From: RBG-16-66-20 sp035308765
GTDB lineage: Bacteria > Pseudomonadota > Gammaproteobacteria > Burkholderiales > SG8-39
Assembly: GCA_035308765.1 (NCBI GenBank)
Contig: DATGGA010000040.1
Location: 1 to 64,000 of the forward strand
Direction of reading: 5' to 3'
Length of the DNA stretch: 64,000 nt
Shown here: one piece after another, positions 1 through 8,123 of the stretch
How positions within the stretch are numbered: position 1 is the stretch's first letter
Layout: each line of letters starts with the position of its first letter
The notes under the pieces: generated by a model
Database searches by the model: none
Seen by the model: the letters and a program-made list of their open reading frames with translations, nothing else
What the model was told of the DNA's origin: nothing
Translations under genes and position numbers: made by a program

Positions 1-1026
1 GAGATCGCCATGCGCCGGCTCCAGCTGAGGCGGATCGACGCCGAACTCGACGGCAAGCGGTTGGCGGCGTTGCCGGAAGACCCGCCGCGCCTGCACGCGC
101 AGGTGGAAGCGCAGCGGGAAGCACGGGCGCTCGCGCAGGAAGCGACCCTCGCCGAGCAGCGCACGGTGATCGCACGGGCGCGGCGCGATATGCAGGCCGC
201 GCTGGAAACGCTCGGCAAACTATCGGTCGCGTTGCCGGTGCTGATCGAGCAGGAAAAGGCTTTCGAACGCCTGGCGCGCGACGGCTACGCGGGCAAGCTC
301 ATGCTGGCGCAGCGCAGCCGGGAGCGCCTCGAGGCGGAACAGGACCTGCGCGCGCAGGAGCATCGCGTCGAGGGTGCTCGGGCGACCATCGACCAGGGCG
401 AGCGGCGCACTGCGCAGATCGTGGCGAGCTACCGCGCGCAGCTGCAAAGCGAGCGCGTGGATGCGGAAACGCAGCTCGCGCGCCTGGTGCAGGATCTGGA
501 AAAGCTGAATCACCGCCGGCAACTCGCGGAGTTGCGCTCGCCCGCAGATGGCGTGGTGAAGGACCTGGCGACGCAGACGCCTGGCGCGGTGCTGTCGCCC
601 GGCACCGTGCTGATGACGCTGGTGCCGGACGGCGAGGCGCTTATCGCGGAGGTATGGCTCGCCAATCAAGATGCGGGCTTCGTCGCCGGCGGCCAGAGCG
701 CCAAGCTGAAGCTGGCGAGCTTTCCATTCCAGCGCTACGGCATGCTCGATGCAACGGTGTCGCGCGTTTCGGCCGACTCGACCGAGCGCAGCGGCGAGGC
801 CGCGAAGACGGCGGGCGCGGATGGGACGCACCCCTCAGGGGTCGCGTATGCCTACCGCGCGCATCTGGAGCCGGCGACGCAGGAACTGCGCTTTGGCGAG
901 GCGCGCCTCGCGCTGCTGCCAGGGATGCAGCTCACCGCGGAGATCAAGCTCGCCGAGCGTTCGGTGATCGAATACCTGCTGTCGCCCGTGCAGAAAATCG
1001 CGGCCGAAGCCGGCCGAGAACGCTAG
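1..1026 (+). CDS. HlyD-family membrane fusion protein, 5' part missing
   Basis: Periplasmic adaptor of a type I secretion (or related ABC/efflux) system, bridging an inner-membrane transporter to an outer-membrane channel. The frame is open to the window edge, so the N-terminal membrane segment and first lipoyl half lie upstream. What remains is a long Ala/Arg/Glu/Gln-rich alpha-helical hairpin (about residues 1-175 counted from the ATG at 10), then the second lipoyl half (LRSPADGVV, GAVLSPGTVLMTLVP) and the beta-barrel/C-terminal domain typical of HlyD. An ABC transporter partner would be expected upstream. It converges on a SapC-family gene 25 bp away. The family is clear from domain order; the substrate is unknown. 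Confidence 0.85.
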   Translation, partial: EIAMRRLQLRRIDAELDGKRLAALPEDPPRLHAQVEAQREARALAQEATLAEQRTVIARARRDMQAALETLGKLSVALPVLIEQEKAFERLARDGYAGKLMLAQRSRERLEAEQDLRAQEHRVEGARATIDQGERRTAQIVASYRAQLQSERVDAETQLARLVQDLEKLNHRRQLAELRSPADGVVKDLATQTPGAVLSPGTVLMTLVPDGEALIAEVWLANQDAGFVAGGQSAKLKLASFPFQRYGMLDATVSRVSADSTERSGEAAKTAGADGTHPSGVAYAYRAHLEPATQELRFGEARLALLPGMQLTAEIKLAERSVIEYLLSPVQKIAAEAGRER

Positions 1027-1028
1027 GA

Positions 1029-1048
1029 CCGCGGCCGGAACGCCGCGG
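1029..1048. terminator. GC-rich hairpin between convergent genes
   Basis: A perfect 7-bp inverted repeat, CCGCGGC...GCCGCGG with a 6-nt loop, lies exactly between the hlyD stop and the sapC-like stop. There is no T tract on either side, so it is at best a weak or factor-assisted bidirectional terminator. Confidence 0.35.
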
Positions 1049-1051
1049 GTG

Positions 1052-1789
1052 TCAGGCCGCCTTCGTCGCCTTGCGGTCGAGCAGCCTGGCGAAATTATCG
1101 AGCGACAGCAGGTGCGCGTAGACGCGGGACAGGATGCCTTTTTTCACCAGGTTCTTGAGCTGGCTCGCGTTCAGGTGCTCTATCTTGGCCTCGGCAACGC
1201 GGTGCATGCCGATCAGGTTCATCGGATCGCCCCCCTTGTTCAATTTCGCCTGCATCGTGAAAGGTTCCAACAGGCCGTAATCGGCGAGGATGCCGCACAT
1301 CTCGCGGCTGCGCTCGAGATCGATTTCGTATTCGGTGAGCATGCGCTCGATTTCCTTCCACTTCTCCGACGGCAAGCCCTTGGCGTCGAACATGGATTCG
1401 CCCGCGGCGCTGTCGAGATGCGTTTTTTCGACGCAAATGAGGCGGTTCTGCTGCTCGACCTTGTCGAGCGTGACCCTGGTCATGCAGAACGGAAAGCGCC
1501 GTACGTAGGCCGGGATGTAGACCTTGCCCGCCCAGGTGCCGCCGTTGTTGTAGAGGTTTTCGTTGGCGGCGATTCCCAATACCGCTACGGGCGCGAAGTC
1601 ACGGTCGCTCACGCCGGTGAACACAATCGGGTATTCGCGCGCGACCAGCGCGAACTCGGTGTAGCTGATCGGGATCGAATTGAGCGTGCGCGCGAACTCG
1701 GGCACTTCGCCCGCCTTGAGCAGCCGCACCTTCTGGTCGCGGTTCATCGGGACGATGTCTTTGTAGCCGAACGGGGGTTTGATATCCAT
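1052..1789 (-). CDS. SapC family protein
   Basis: A 245-residue protein matching the SapC family (PF07277), named after a gene in the Campylobacter fetus S-layer secretion cluster; the biochemical role is unknown. Visible family features are the N-terminal ALVAREYPIVF block and the central AGKVYIPAYVRRFPF block, followed by a charged helical C-terminus. There is no signal peptide, so it is probably cytoplasmic. The ATG is preceded by a good ribosome-binding site (AGAGGAATT). In Campylobacter, SapC is encoded with an ABC transporter, a membrane fusion protein and an outer-membrane protein, so the facing hlyD-type gene may be functionally related. That link is inference. Confidence 0.8.
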   Translation of the reverse strand: MDIKPPFGYKDIVPMNRDQKVRLLKAGEVPEFARTLNSIPISYTEFALVAREYPIVFTGVSDRDFAPVAVLGIAANENLYNNGGTWAGKVYIPAYVRRFPFCMTRVTLDKVEQQNRLICVEKTHLDSAAGESMFDAKGLPSEKWKEIERMLTEYEIDLERSREMCGILADYGLLEPFTMQAKLNKGGDPMNLIGMHRVAEAKIEHLNASQLKNLVKKGILSRVYAHLLSLDNFARLLDRKATKAA

Positions 1790-1832
1790 GGCAATTCCTC
1801 TCTGCCGCGAATGATATCGGGCGCGGCCCCGC

Positions 1833-1863
1833 TTGTCCCGGTGGAACCGATCTGCGGTAGAAT
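1833..1863 (+). promoter_or_regulatory. Possible sigma70 promoter for tRNA-Ala
   Basis: TTGTCC (1833-1838) and TAGAAT (1858-1863) are separated by 19 bp, longer than ideal. The predicted start would be about 7-8 bp before the mature tRNA 5' end. Confidence 0.35.
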
Positions 1864-1877
1864 TCCGACCCTTCCGT

Positions 1878-1953
<76 letters not shown>

Positions 1954-1974
1954 GTAGACTTCGATCCCGGGCGT

Positions 1975-2364
1975 TCAACTGAGGTCGACGGCGTGCCGCT
2001 TGAGATCCGCCAGCGGCACGATTGCCAGAGTCTCTTCGTGCGTCGCCGCCAGCACTACCGGCGGTGCCATGCCCGCGTCCAGCGCTTCCTTCCAGCGCCC
2101 CGCGCACAGGCACCACTGGTCGCCGGGCTTGAGTCCCGGGAAACCGTATTCCGGCATGGGCGTGCTGAGGTCGTTGCCGCGTCGTTTCGAGAATTCGAGG
2201 AATTTCGCGCTGACGCGCACGCATACGGTGTGAATGCCGGTGTCGTCGTAGCCGGTGTTGCAGCAGCCGTCGCGGTAGAAGCCGGTCACGGGATCGAGGC
2301 TGCAGGGCTCCAGCGGCCGGCCGAAGACGTTCAATTCCCGTTCGGCCTGCTTCGGTTGTTTCAT
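1975..2364 (-). CDS. DUF2237 family protein
   Basis: A 129-residue Cys-rich small protein of the DUF2237 family, function unknown. Hallmarks are NVFGRPLEPCS near the N-terminus, FYRDGCCNTG and HTVCVRVSAKFLEF in the middle, and the PGDQWCLCAGRWKEA block. The invariant cysteines suggest metal binding or redox activity. The start chosen is the ATG at 2364 because family homology begins right after it and it overlaps the upstream TPR stop codon as ATGA, implying translational coupling. Longer in-frame starts upstream would only translate the TPR gene in another frame. Confidence 0.85.
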   Translation of the reverse strand: MKQPKQAERELNVFGRPLEPCSLDPVTGFYRDGCCNTGYDDTGIHTVCVRVSAKFLEFSKRRGNDLSTPMPEYGFPGLKPGDQWCLCAGRWKEALDAGMAPPVVLAATHEETLAIVPLADLKRHAVDLS

Positions 2365-2699
2365 CCGGTTATTTTCCTCTCTATGCGGCGCGCGAACACG
2401 GTCATTTCCTTTTCCGCCTGCTTGTCGCCCTTCTTCTGCGCCGCGGCGATGCCGTCGCGGTAGGCGGCCAGCGCGTCGCCGGAACGTCCTGCGGTTTCGA
2501 GCGCCTTGCCGAGCGCGCGCCACGCGGCGGAATAGCCAGGGTCCCTGGCGACGGCCTGGTGGAGAAACTCCGCCGCTTTTTCGGTATTTTCGATTTTCAG
2601 ATATTCCAGGCCCAGCGAGAACCGCAACAGAGCTCCGTCGCGCGGCGTGCCGAGCAGCTTCTCCAGGCGCTCGATGGAGGGCGATGTGGGATACGTCAT
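2361..2699 (-). CDS. Small TPR-repeat protein
   Basis: A 112-residue protein with about two tetratricopeptide repeats: a degenerate one around LLRFSLGLEYLKIENTEKAA and a better one at DPGYSAAWRALGKALETAG, then a basic tail. TPRs mediate protein-protein contacts; no partner is identifiable. The start is taken at the ATG at 2699 (MTYPTS). A more distal in-frame start would run into the divergent ridA gene, only 19 bp away. It is coupled by a 4-bp overlap to the DUF2237 gene, so the two probably form a bicistronic unit. Confidence 0.75.
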   Translation of the reverse strand: MTYPTSPSIERLEKLLGTPRDGALLRFSLGLEYLKIENTEKAAEFLHQAVARDPGYSAAWRALGKALETAGRSGDALAAYRDGIAAAQKKGDKQAEKEMTVFARRIERKITG

Positions 2700-2718
2700 T
2701 GGGCTAACATACCCCTTT

Positions 2719-3096
2719 ATGAAGACCCCGATCCAGACACCCGACGCGCCTGCCGCGATCGGCACCTACTCGCAGGCCGTACGGGCGGGAGATACGGTCT
2801 ATGTCTCCGGCCAGATCGGCCTCGATCCCGCGAGCATGCAGATGGCGGAGGGCATCGAGGCGCAGATCCATCGCGTGTTTCGGAACCTCGCGGCGATCGC
2901 GCAGGCCTCGGGGCTGGGACTGGAGCGCGCCGTGCGCATGACGGTCTACCTCACGGATCTCGTCCATTTCGCGAAAGTGAACGAGATCATGGCGCAGTAC
3001 GTGGGCCAGCCCTATCCGTCGCGCGCGGCGATCGGCGTCGTCAGCCTGCCGCGCGGCGCGCTGGTGGAGATCGACTGCATCCTGTACGCCGCCTAA
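2719..3096 (+). CDS. ridA: RidA family enamine/imine deaminase
   Basis: A 125-residue Rid protein. RidA hydrolyses reactive 2-aminoacrylate and related enamines released by PLP enzymes and acts as a cytoplasmic trimer. Family motifs are complete: AIGTYSQAVRAGDTVYVSGQIGLDP at the N-terminus (split over residues 13-37), the VNEIMAQYV region, and the active-site segment PSRAAIGVVSLPRGALVEID with the catalytic Arg and downstream Glu. The start is the ATG at 2719, which gives the standard family length. It is divergent from the TPR gene and followed by recG after a short duplicated spacer. Confidence 0.93.
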   Translation: MKTPIQTPDAPAAIGTYSQAVRAGDTVYVSGQIGLDPASMQMAEGIEAQIHRVFRNLAAIAQASGLGLERAVRMTVYLTDLVHFAKVNEIMAQYVGQPYPSRAAIGVVSLPRGALVEIDCILYAA

Positions 3097-3138
3097 CGCG
3101 CATGCGCGTCCCTTTCTAACGCGCCTGCGCGTCCTTTG
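3094..3138 (+). repeat. Imperfect 22-23-bp tandem duplication between ridA and recG
   Basis: Unit 1 (3094-3116) begins with the ridA TAA stop and contains the 14-bp palindrome ACGCGCATGCGCGT. Unit 2 (3117-3138) differs by one substitution in the palindrome and one deleted C, and ends in the TTG that is the apparent recG start. It looks like a replication-slippage duplication of the gene junction. Confidence 0.8.
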
Positions 3139-5190
3139 AAGAGAGAACCCGCGCCCGCGGTTGCAAAAAAGCTCGCCAAGCTCGGCCTGCGTTCGGCGGA
3201 TGATCTCGCGCTGCATCTTCCTCACCGCTACGAGGACGAAACCCGCCTCACGCCGCCGGAAGCGGCGCCTGCCGGCACGCCCGTGCTGGTCGAAGGCAAA
3301 GTACTCAATGCCGAGGTGAAATACCGCCCCAAGCGCCAACTCGTGGTCCACGCCGAGGGCCTGGTGCTACGTTTCCTGAATTTCTATGGCAGCCAGCTGA
3401 AACAGTTCCAGCGGGCGGCCGATGAAGGTGGATTGGTGCGCGCCTACGGCGAAGTGCGGCCCGGCTTTTTCGGCGCGGAGATGATCCATCCACGCTATCG
3501 CGTCGTCCCGCCGGGCGAGCCGCTGCCGCAGGCGTTGACGCCCATCTATCCGACCACGGCGGGCCTTTCCCAGTACGCGCTGCGCAAGCTCGTGCTCCAG
3601 GCGCTCGACGAAGCGGTGCTGGACGACACGCTGCCTGATGCAATGCGGCGGCGCTACGGGCTGAGCGGTATCGCCGAGAGCGTCCGGTCCCTGCATCGGC
3701 CGGCGCCGGATGCGCCCACTGCGGAACTCCTCGAGCGCAGCAGCGCCGAGTGGCGGCGCGTCAAGTTCGACGAACTGCTCGCGCAGCAATTGTCGATGCG
3801 CATGGCGTACAGGGCCAGGCGCGCGCGGGCCGCGCCGGCGCTGCCCTCGAACGGGCCGCTGCTCAAGCGCTTCCTTGGCAGGTTGCCGTTCCGCCTGACG
3901 CGCGCGCAGCGGCGCGCGATGGCGGAAATCCTGCACGACCTGGGCGAGCCGCACCCGATGCAGCGCCTGCTGCAGGGCGACGTCGGCAGCGGCAAGACGA
4001 TCGTTGCCGCGATCGCCTGCCTGGCTGCGCTGGATGCGGGCTGCCAGGCCGCGGTGATGGCGCCTACCGAAATCCTCGCGGAGCAGCACCTGCGGAAATT
4101 TTCGGAGTGGCTGGCTCCGCTGGGCGTGCCGATCGCCTGGCTGCACGGCGGGCTTTCGGCCGCGGAGAAAAATGCGGTGGTGAAACGGCTGCGCGATCCG
4201 GCGCCGGTGCTCGCCATAGGCACCCACGCGCTGTTCCAGAAGAAGGTCGGCTTCTCGCGCCTCGCGCTCGCGATCGTGGACGAACAGCACCGCTTCGGCG
4301 TGCAGCAGCGCCTGGCATTGAGGAGGAAGGGGGAAACCCGATCAGCCGACACCGCACCTGTCCCCCACCAGCTGATGATGAGCGCGACGCCGATCCCGCG
4401 CACGCTGTCGATGAGCTATTACGCCGACCTGGATATTTCCACCATCGACGAACTGCCGCCAGGCCGGCGCGGCGTGCTGACGAAGCTCTTCGCGGATGAC
4501 AAGCGCGCGGAGGTGCTGGCGCGCATCCGCGAGGCCTGCGCCGAGGGGCAGCAGGCCTACTGGGTGTGCCCCGTGATCGAGGAATCCAGGGACGAGTTGC
4601 AGACCGCGGTCGATACTTTCGAGCAGCTGCGGGTGGAACTGAAAGGCCTGCGAGTGGGACTGTTGCACGGCAGGCTGCCCGCGGAACGGAAGGCGGCCGT
4701 GATGAAAGCGTTCGTCGCGGGCAAGCTGAACCTGCTGGTCGCCACGACGGTCATCGAGGTCGGCGTGGACGTGCCCAACGCCTCGCTGATGGTGATCGAG
4801 CACGCCGAACGCTTCGGCCTCGCGCAGCTGCACCAGCTGCGCGGGCGCATCGGGCGCGCATCAGGTAAAAATGCGCGCGAGAGCGCCTGCATCCTGCTGT
4901 ACGCCGCGCCGCTCTCGGATACTGCGCGTACGCGGCTCAAGGTCATTTTCAAAAACAGCGACGGCTTCGAGATCGCGCGCCAGGACCTGAAGCTGCGCGG
5001 CCCCGGCGAGTATCTTGGCGAGCGCCAGAGCGGCGCGCCGCTGTTGCGCTATGCCGACCTGGAGAAGGACGAGCCGCTCGCGCGCCAGGCGCGCGAGGCG
5101 GCGGATATCCTTCTGGAGAAAGATCCGCGGGCGGCCAGGCGGCATGTCGAAAGATGGCTCGCTTCCCGGCACGAAAACGCGCGTGCCTGA
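3136..5190 (+). CDS. recG: ATP-dependent DNA helicase RecG
   Basis: A 684-residue superfamily 2 helicase that remodels stalled replication forks and Holliday junctions. The N-terminal wedge/OB region (about 1-170) is followed by helicase motifs: Walker A GDVGSGKT, motif II DEQH (the RecG form of DEAH), motif III MSATPIPRTL, and motif VI QLHQLRGRIGR. The C-terminal block LRGPGEYLGERQSG is diagnostic. The start is a TTG at 3136, inside a duplicated spacer; no ATG upstream gives family-like sequence, and the length is normal. It probably shares a transcript with ridA and may read into ubiA 52 bp downstream. Confidence 0.95.
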   Translation: MKREPAPAVAKKLAKLGLRSADDLALHLPHRYEDETRLTPPEAAPAGTPVLVEGKVLNAEVKYRPKRQLVVHAEGLVLRFLNFYGSQLKQFQRAADEGGLVRAYGEVRPGFFGAEMIHPRYRVVPPGEPLPQALTPIYPTTAGLSQYALRKLVLQALDEAVLDDTLPDAMRRRYGLSGIAESVRSLHRPAPDAPTAELLERSSAEWRRVKFDELLAQQLSMRMAYRARRARAAPALPSNGPLLKRFLGRLPFRLTRAQRRAMAEILHDLGEPHPMQRLLQGDVGSGKTIVAAIACLAALDAGCQAAVMAPTEILAEQHLRKFSEWLAPLGVPIAWLHGGLSAAEKNAVVKRLRDPAPVLAIGTHALFQKKVGFSRLALAIVDEQHRFGVQQRLALRRKGETRSADTAPVPHQLMMSATPIPRTLSMSYYADLDISTIDELPPGRRGVLTKLFADDKRAEVLARIREACAEGQQAYWVCPVIEESRDELQTAVDTFEQLRVELKGLRVGLLHGRLPAERKAAVMKAFVAGKLNLLVATTVIEVGVDVPNASLMVIEHAERFGLAQLHQLRGRIGRASGKNARESACILLYAAPLSDTARTRLKVIFKNSDGFEIARQDLKLRGPGEYLGERQSGAPLLRYADLEKDEPLARQAREAADILLEKDPRAARRHVERWLASRHENARA

Positions 5191-5206
5191 CACGCGCGTC
5201 CCTGTC
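5177..5206 (+). repeat. 15-bp imperfect tandem repeat across the recG stop
   Basis: ACGCGCGTGCCTGAC (5177-5191) is followed directly by ACGCGCGTCCCTGTC (5192-5206), 13 of 15 positions identical. The recG TGA (5188-5190) is in the first copy. This is a second case, after ridA/recG, of a gene junction carrying a short duplication. Confidence 0.7.
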
Positions 5207-5242
5207 AATCTGCGCGCCTGATATCCTCGACGGGGAAACCGC

Positions 5243-6112
5243 ATGGACTTCGCCTCCGTCGCCGAGCGCATCAATGCCTACGAGCGGCTGATCCGGCTCG
5301 ACAAGCCGGTCGGCGCGCTGCTGCTGCTCTGGCCCACGCTCTGGGCGGTGTGGATCGCGGCGAACGGCCATCCGCGCGTTGACGTGATCATGATCTTCTT
5401 CACCGGCACGTTCCTGATGCGCTCGGCCGGCAGCGCGCTGAACGACTGGGCCGACCGCGACTTCGACGGGCGCGTGGAGCGCACGCGGGACCGGCCGCTC
5501 GCGGCCGGCACGATCCGCCCGAGCGAGGCGCTCGCTGTTGCCGCGCTGCTGGCGGCGACCGCCTTCGCTTTCGCGCTGTTCCTGAACCGCTTCGCGATCC
5601 TGCTGTCGTTCGTCGCGCTCGCGATCGCCGCCCTGTATCCCTTCGCCAAGCGCGTGTTCCCGCTGCCACAGCTGGTGCTGGGCGTCGCCTTCGGCTTCGG
5701 CATCCCGATGGCGTTCGCGGCGATCCGCAACGAGCTTCCCTGGGAGTGCTGGGCGCTGCTCGCGGCGAACGTGTTCTATTCCTTCGCCTACGACACCGAA
5801 TACGCCATGGTGGACCGCAACGACGACCTGAAAATCGGCATCCACACCTCGGCCATCACGCTGGGGCGCTACGATGTCGCCGCGGTGATGGCGAGTTACG
5901 TGCTGATGCTGGCGATCCTCATGGCGGTCGGCGCCCTGCTGCGCTTTGATTGGCCGTACCATGCCGGGCTGGCGATGGCGGCGGGCATGATGGTCTACCA
6001 TTTCACGCTGATCCGCGGGCGCACGCGCGAGGGCTGCTTCCGGGCGTTCCAGCACAACAACTTCGTCGGCCTCGCCATATTCATCGGCATCGCGCTTAGC
6101 TACCAGCTATGA
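5243..6112 (+). CDS. ubiA: 4-hydroxybenzoate polyprenyltransferase UbiA
   Basis: A 289-residue integral membrane prenyltransferase that attaches the polyprenyl tail to 4-hydroxybenzoate, the first membrane step of ubiquinone synthesis. Both Asp-rich motifs are present: NDWADRDFDGRVERTRDRPL (first, Mg/diphosphate binding) and YDTEYAMVDRNDDLKIGIHT (second). About eight hydrophobic helices surround them. The stop overlaps the next start as ATGA (6109-6112), so it is coupled to the unknown membrane gene and then to ubiD, forming a likely ubiA-X-ubiD operon. Confidence 0.95.
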   Translation: MDFASVAERINAYERLIRLDKPVGALLLLWPTLWAVWIAANGHPRVDVIMIFFTGTFLMRSAGSALNDWADRDFDGRVERTRDRPLAAGTIRPSEALAVAALLAATAFAFALFLNRFAILLSFVALAIAALYPFAKRVFPLPQLVLGVAFGFGIPMAFAAIRNELPWECWALLAANVFYSFAYDTEYAMVDRNDDLKIGIHTSAITLGRYDVAAVMASYVLMLAILMAVGALLRFDWPYHAGLAMAAGMMVYHFTLIRGRTREGCFRAFQHNNFVGLAIFIGIALSYQL

Positions 6113-6648
6113 GTCTCGACACCCCTTTGGCCGAATTCGAGATCGGTTCCGGTATCCAGCGCGGTTCGCGCCTCACGCTGTACGCCAACCGGCTGGTGCA
6201 TCACGGCGGCGACGCGATGGAGGCAGTGCCGCTGGCACAGCTCGCGGCGGTGCGCGTCGCCTTCGAGCGCGACCCGCGCAAGCTGAACTGGGCGATCGTG
6301 CTGCTGATCCTGGCCCTGATGCTAGCGGCGGTCTCCGGGCCGCTGCAAGGCGGTATTGCCGAGCTGGCCGAGGGCATCAGGAAGCACGCAGGCCGCGAAT
6401 CGCTGGACGCGCTGCTGCTGGCGTCATTCTCCGCGCTTGGCGGCCTCGCGCGCCTGCTGCCGGCGTTGGCGGCCGCGCTGGCCGTTCTGGCGGCGGCGCT
6501 GGCGGTGTTTTTCTGGCTGGGCCGCACGACGCTGACGCTGAGCTTCGCGGCGGTCGAGCGCGACTACGCGGTGCGCGGGCGCAATCCTTTCCTCGTTCAG
6601 TTCGCGGAATCGGTGGCGGCGCAGCTGGCTGCCGTGCCGTTCAAATAA
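6109..6648 (+). CDS. Unknown membrane protein between ubiA and ubiD
   Basis: A 179-residue protein that I do not recognise by name. Residues 1-60 are soluble and beta-rich (GSRLTLYANRLVHHGG... PLAQLAAVRVAFERDPRKLNWA), reminiscent of a small PH-like domain. Hydrophobic segments follow at about residues 62-80 and 110-143, separated by an amphipathic loop. A short C-terminal soluble part ends NPFLVQFAESVAAQL. Its start overlaps the ubiA stop by 4 bp and ubiD begins 11 bp after it, so it is co-expressed with two ubiquinone enzymes. A membrane role near that pathway is only inference from position. Confidence 0.75.
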   Translation: MSLDTPLAEFEIGSGIQRGSRLTLYANRLVHHGGDAMEAVPLAQLAAVRVAFERDPRKLNWAIVLLILALMLAAVSGPLQGGIAELAEGIRKHAGRESLDALLLASFSALGGLARLLPALAAALAVLAAALAVFFWLGRTTLTLSFAAVERDYAVRGRNPFLVQFAESVAAQLAAVPFK

Positions 6649-6659
6649 ACGGGCTGGCA

Positions 6660-8123
6660 GTGCATTACTCGGACCTGCGCGATTTCATCGGCCAGCTCGA
6701 GCGCCTGGGCGAACTGAAGCGGATCGCGGCCGAAGTTTCGCCGCGGCTGGAAATGACCGAGATCTGCGACCGCGTGCTGCGCCAGGGAGGACCCGCACTG
6801 CTGTTCGAACGCCCGGCGGGCCATTCGATGCCGGTGCTCGGCAACCTGTTCGGCACGGTGCGGCGCGTGTGCCTCGCGATGGGCGTCGAGGACGTCGCTG
6901 CATTGCGTGAGGTCGGAAAGCTTCTGGCCGTACTGCGCGAACCGGAGCCGCCGACCGGATGGCGCGACGCCTGGGAGAAGCTGCCGCTGCTGAAGCAGGT
7001 CCTGAACATGCAGCCTAAGGAGCTGTCGTCCGCGCCCTGCCAGGAAATCGTCTGGGAAGGCAAGGACGTCGACCTGTCCCGGCTTCCTGTGCAGACCTGC
7101 TGGCCCGAAGATGCGGGCCCGCTCATTACCTGGGGCCTTACGGTGACGCGCGGGCCGCACAAGGCGCGCCAGAACTTGGGCATCTACCGCCAGCAGGTGA
7201 TCGCGCCGGACCGCGTCCTCATGCGCTGGCTCGCACATCGCGGCGGCGCGCTCGATTTCCGCGATCACGCGATCGCGCACCCTGGCAAGCCCTTTCCGGT
7301 CGCGGTGGCGCTGGGCGCGGATCCCGCGACCATCCTCGGCGCGGTGACGCCGGTGCCCGATATGCTGGGCGAATACCAGTTCGCGGGCCTGCTGCGCGGC
7401 GCGCGCACCGAACTGGTGAAATGCCTCGGCAGCGACCTGCAGGTGCCGGCCTCGGCCGAAATCGTGCTCGAGGGCGTCATCGAGCCGGGGGATCTGGCGC
7501 TCGAAGGGCCGCACGGCGATCACACCGGCTACTACAACGAGGCCGAGAAGTTTCCGGTGCTCACGGTCAAGCGCATCGCCATGCGCCGCTCGCCGATCTA
7601 CCACAGCACCTATACCGGCAAGCCGCCCGATGAGCCGGCGATGCTGGGCGTCGCGCTCAACGAACTCTTCGTGCCGCTGATCTCGCGGCAGTTCCCGGAA
7701 ATTACGGACTTCTACCTGCCGCCCGAAGGCTGCTCCTACCGCATGGCGGTGGTGAGCATGAAAAAGCAGTACCCGGGCCACGCCAAGCGCGTCATGTTCG
7801 GCGTCTGGAGTTATCTGCGCCAGTTCATGTACACCAAGTTCATCATCGTGGTGGACGACGACATCGACGCGCGCAACTGGAAGGAAGTGGTGTGGGCGAT
7901 CACCACGCGCGTCGATCCGGCGCGCGACACGCTGATCGCCGAGAACACGCCGATCGACTACCTCGATTTCGCCAGTCCGGTGACGGGGCTGGGCTCGAAG
8001 ATGGGCATGGACGCCACGCACAAATGGGCCGGCGAGACTTCGCGCAACTGGGGCCGGCCGATCGCCATGGACGCCGAGGTCAAGCGCCGCGTCGACGCGC
8101 TCTGGAAGGAACTGGATTTGTAG
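6660..8123 (+). CDS. ubiD: 3-octaprenyl-4-hydroxybenzoate carboxy-lyase UbiD
   Basis: A 487-residue prenylated-FMN-dependent decarboxylase acting on the UbiA product in ubiquinone synthesis; it needs UbiX, which is not in this window. Family signatures include the N-terminal MHYSDLRDFI, the GDHTGYYNEAEKFPVLTVK block, the TYTGKPPDEPAMLG segment, and the C-terminal VDDDIDARNWKEVVWA and SKMGMDATHKW blocks. The length matches the family. The start is a GTG at 6660. The stop codon abuts the convergent dacB stop with no spacer. It is the third gene of the ubiA-X-ubiD unit. Confidence 0.94.
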   Translation: MHYSDLRDFIGQLERLGELKRIAAEVSPRLEMTEICDRVLRQGGPALLFERPAGHSMPVLGNLFGTVRRVCLAMGVEDVAALREVGKLLAVLREPEPPTGWRDAWEKLPLLKQVLNMQPKELSSAPCQEIVWEGKDVDLSRLPVQTCWPEDAGPLITWGLTVTRGPHKARQNLGIYRQQVIAPDRVLMRWLAHRGGALDFRDHAIAHPGKPFPVAVALGADPATILGAVTPVPDMLGEYQFAGLLRGARTELVKCLGSDLQVPASAEIVLEGVIEPGDLALEGPHGDHTGYYNEAEKFPVLTVKRIAMRRSPIYHSTYTGKPPDEPAMLGVALNELFVPLISRQFPEITDFYLPPEGCSYRMAVVSMKKQYPGHAKRVMFGVWSYLRQFMYTKFIIVVDDDIDARNWKEVVWAITTRVDPARDTLIAENTPIDYLDFASPVTGLGSKMGMDATHKWAGETSRNWGRPIAMDAEVKRRVDALWKELDL

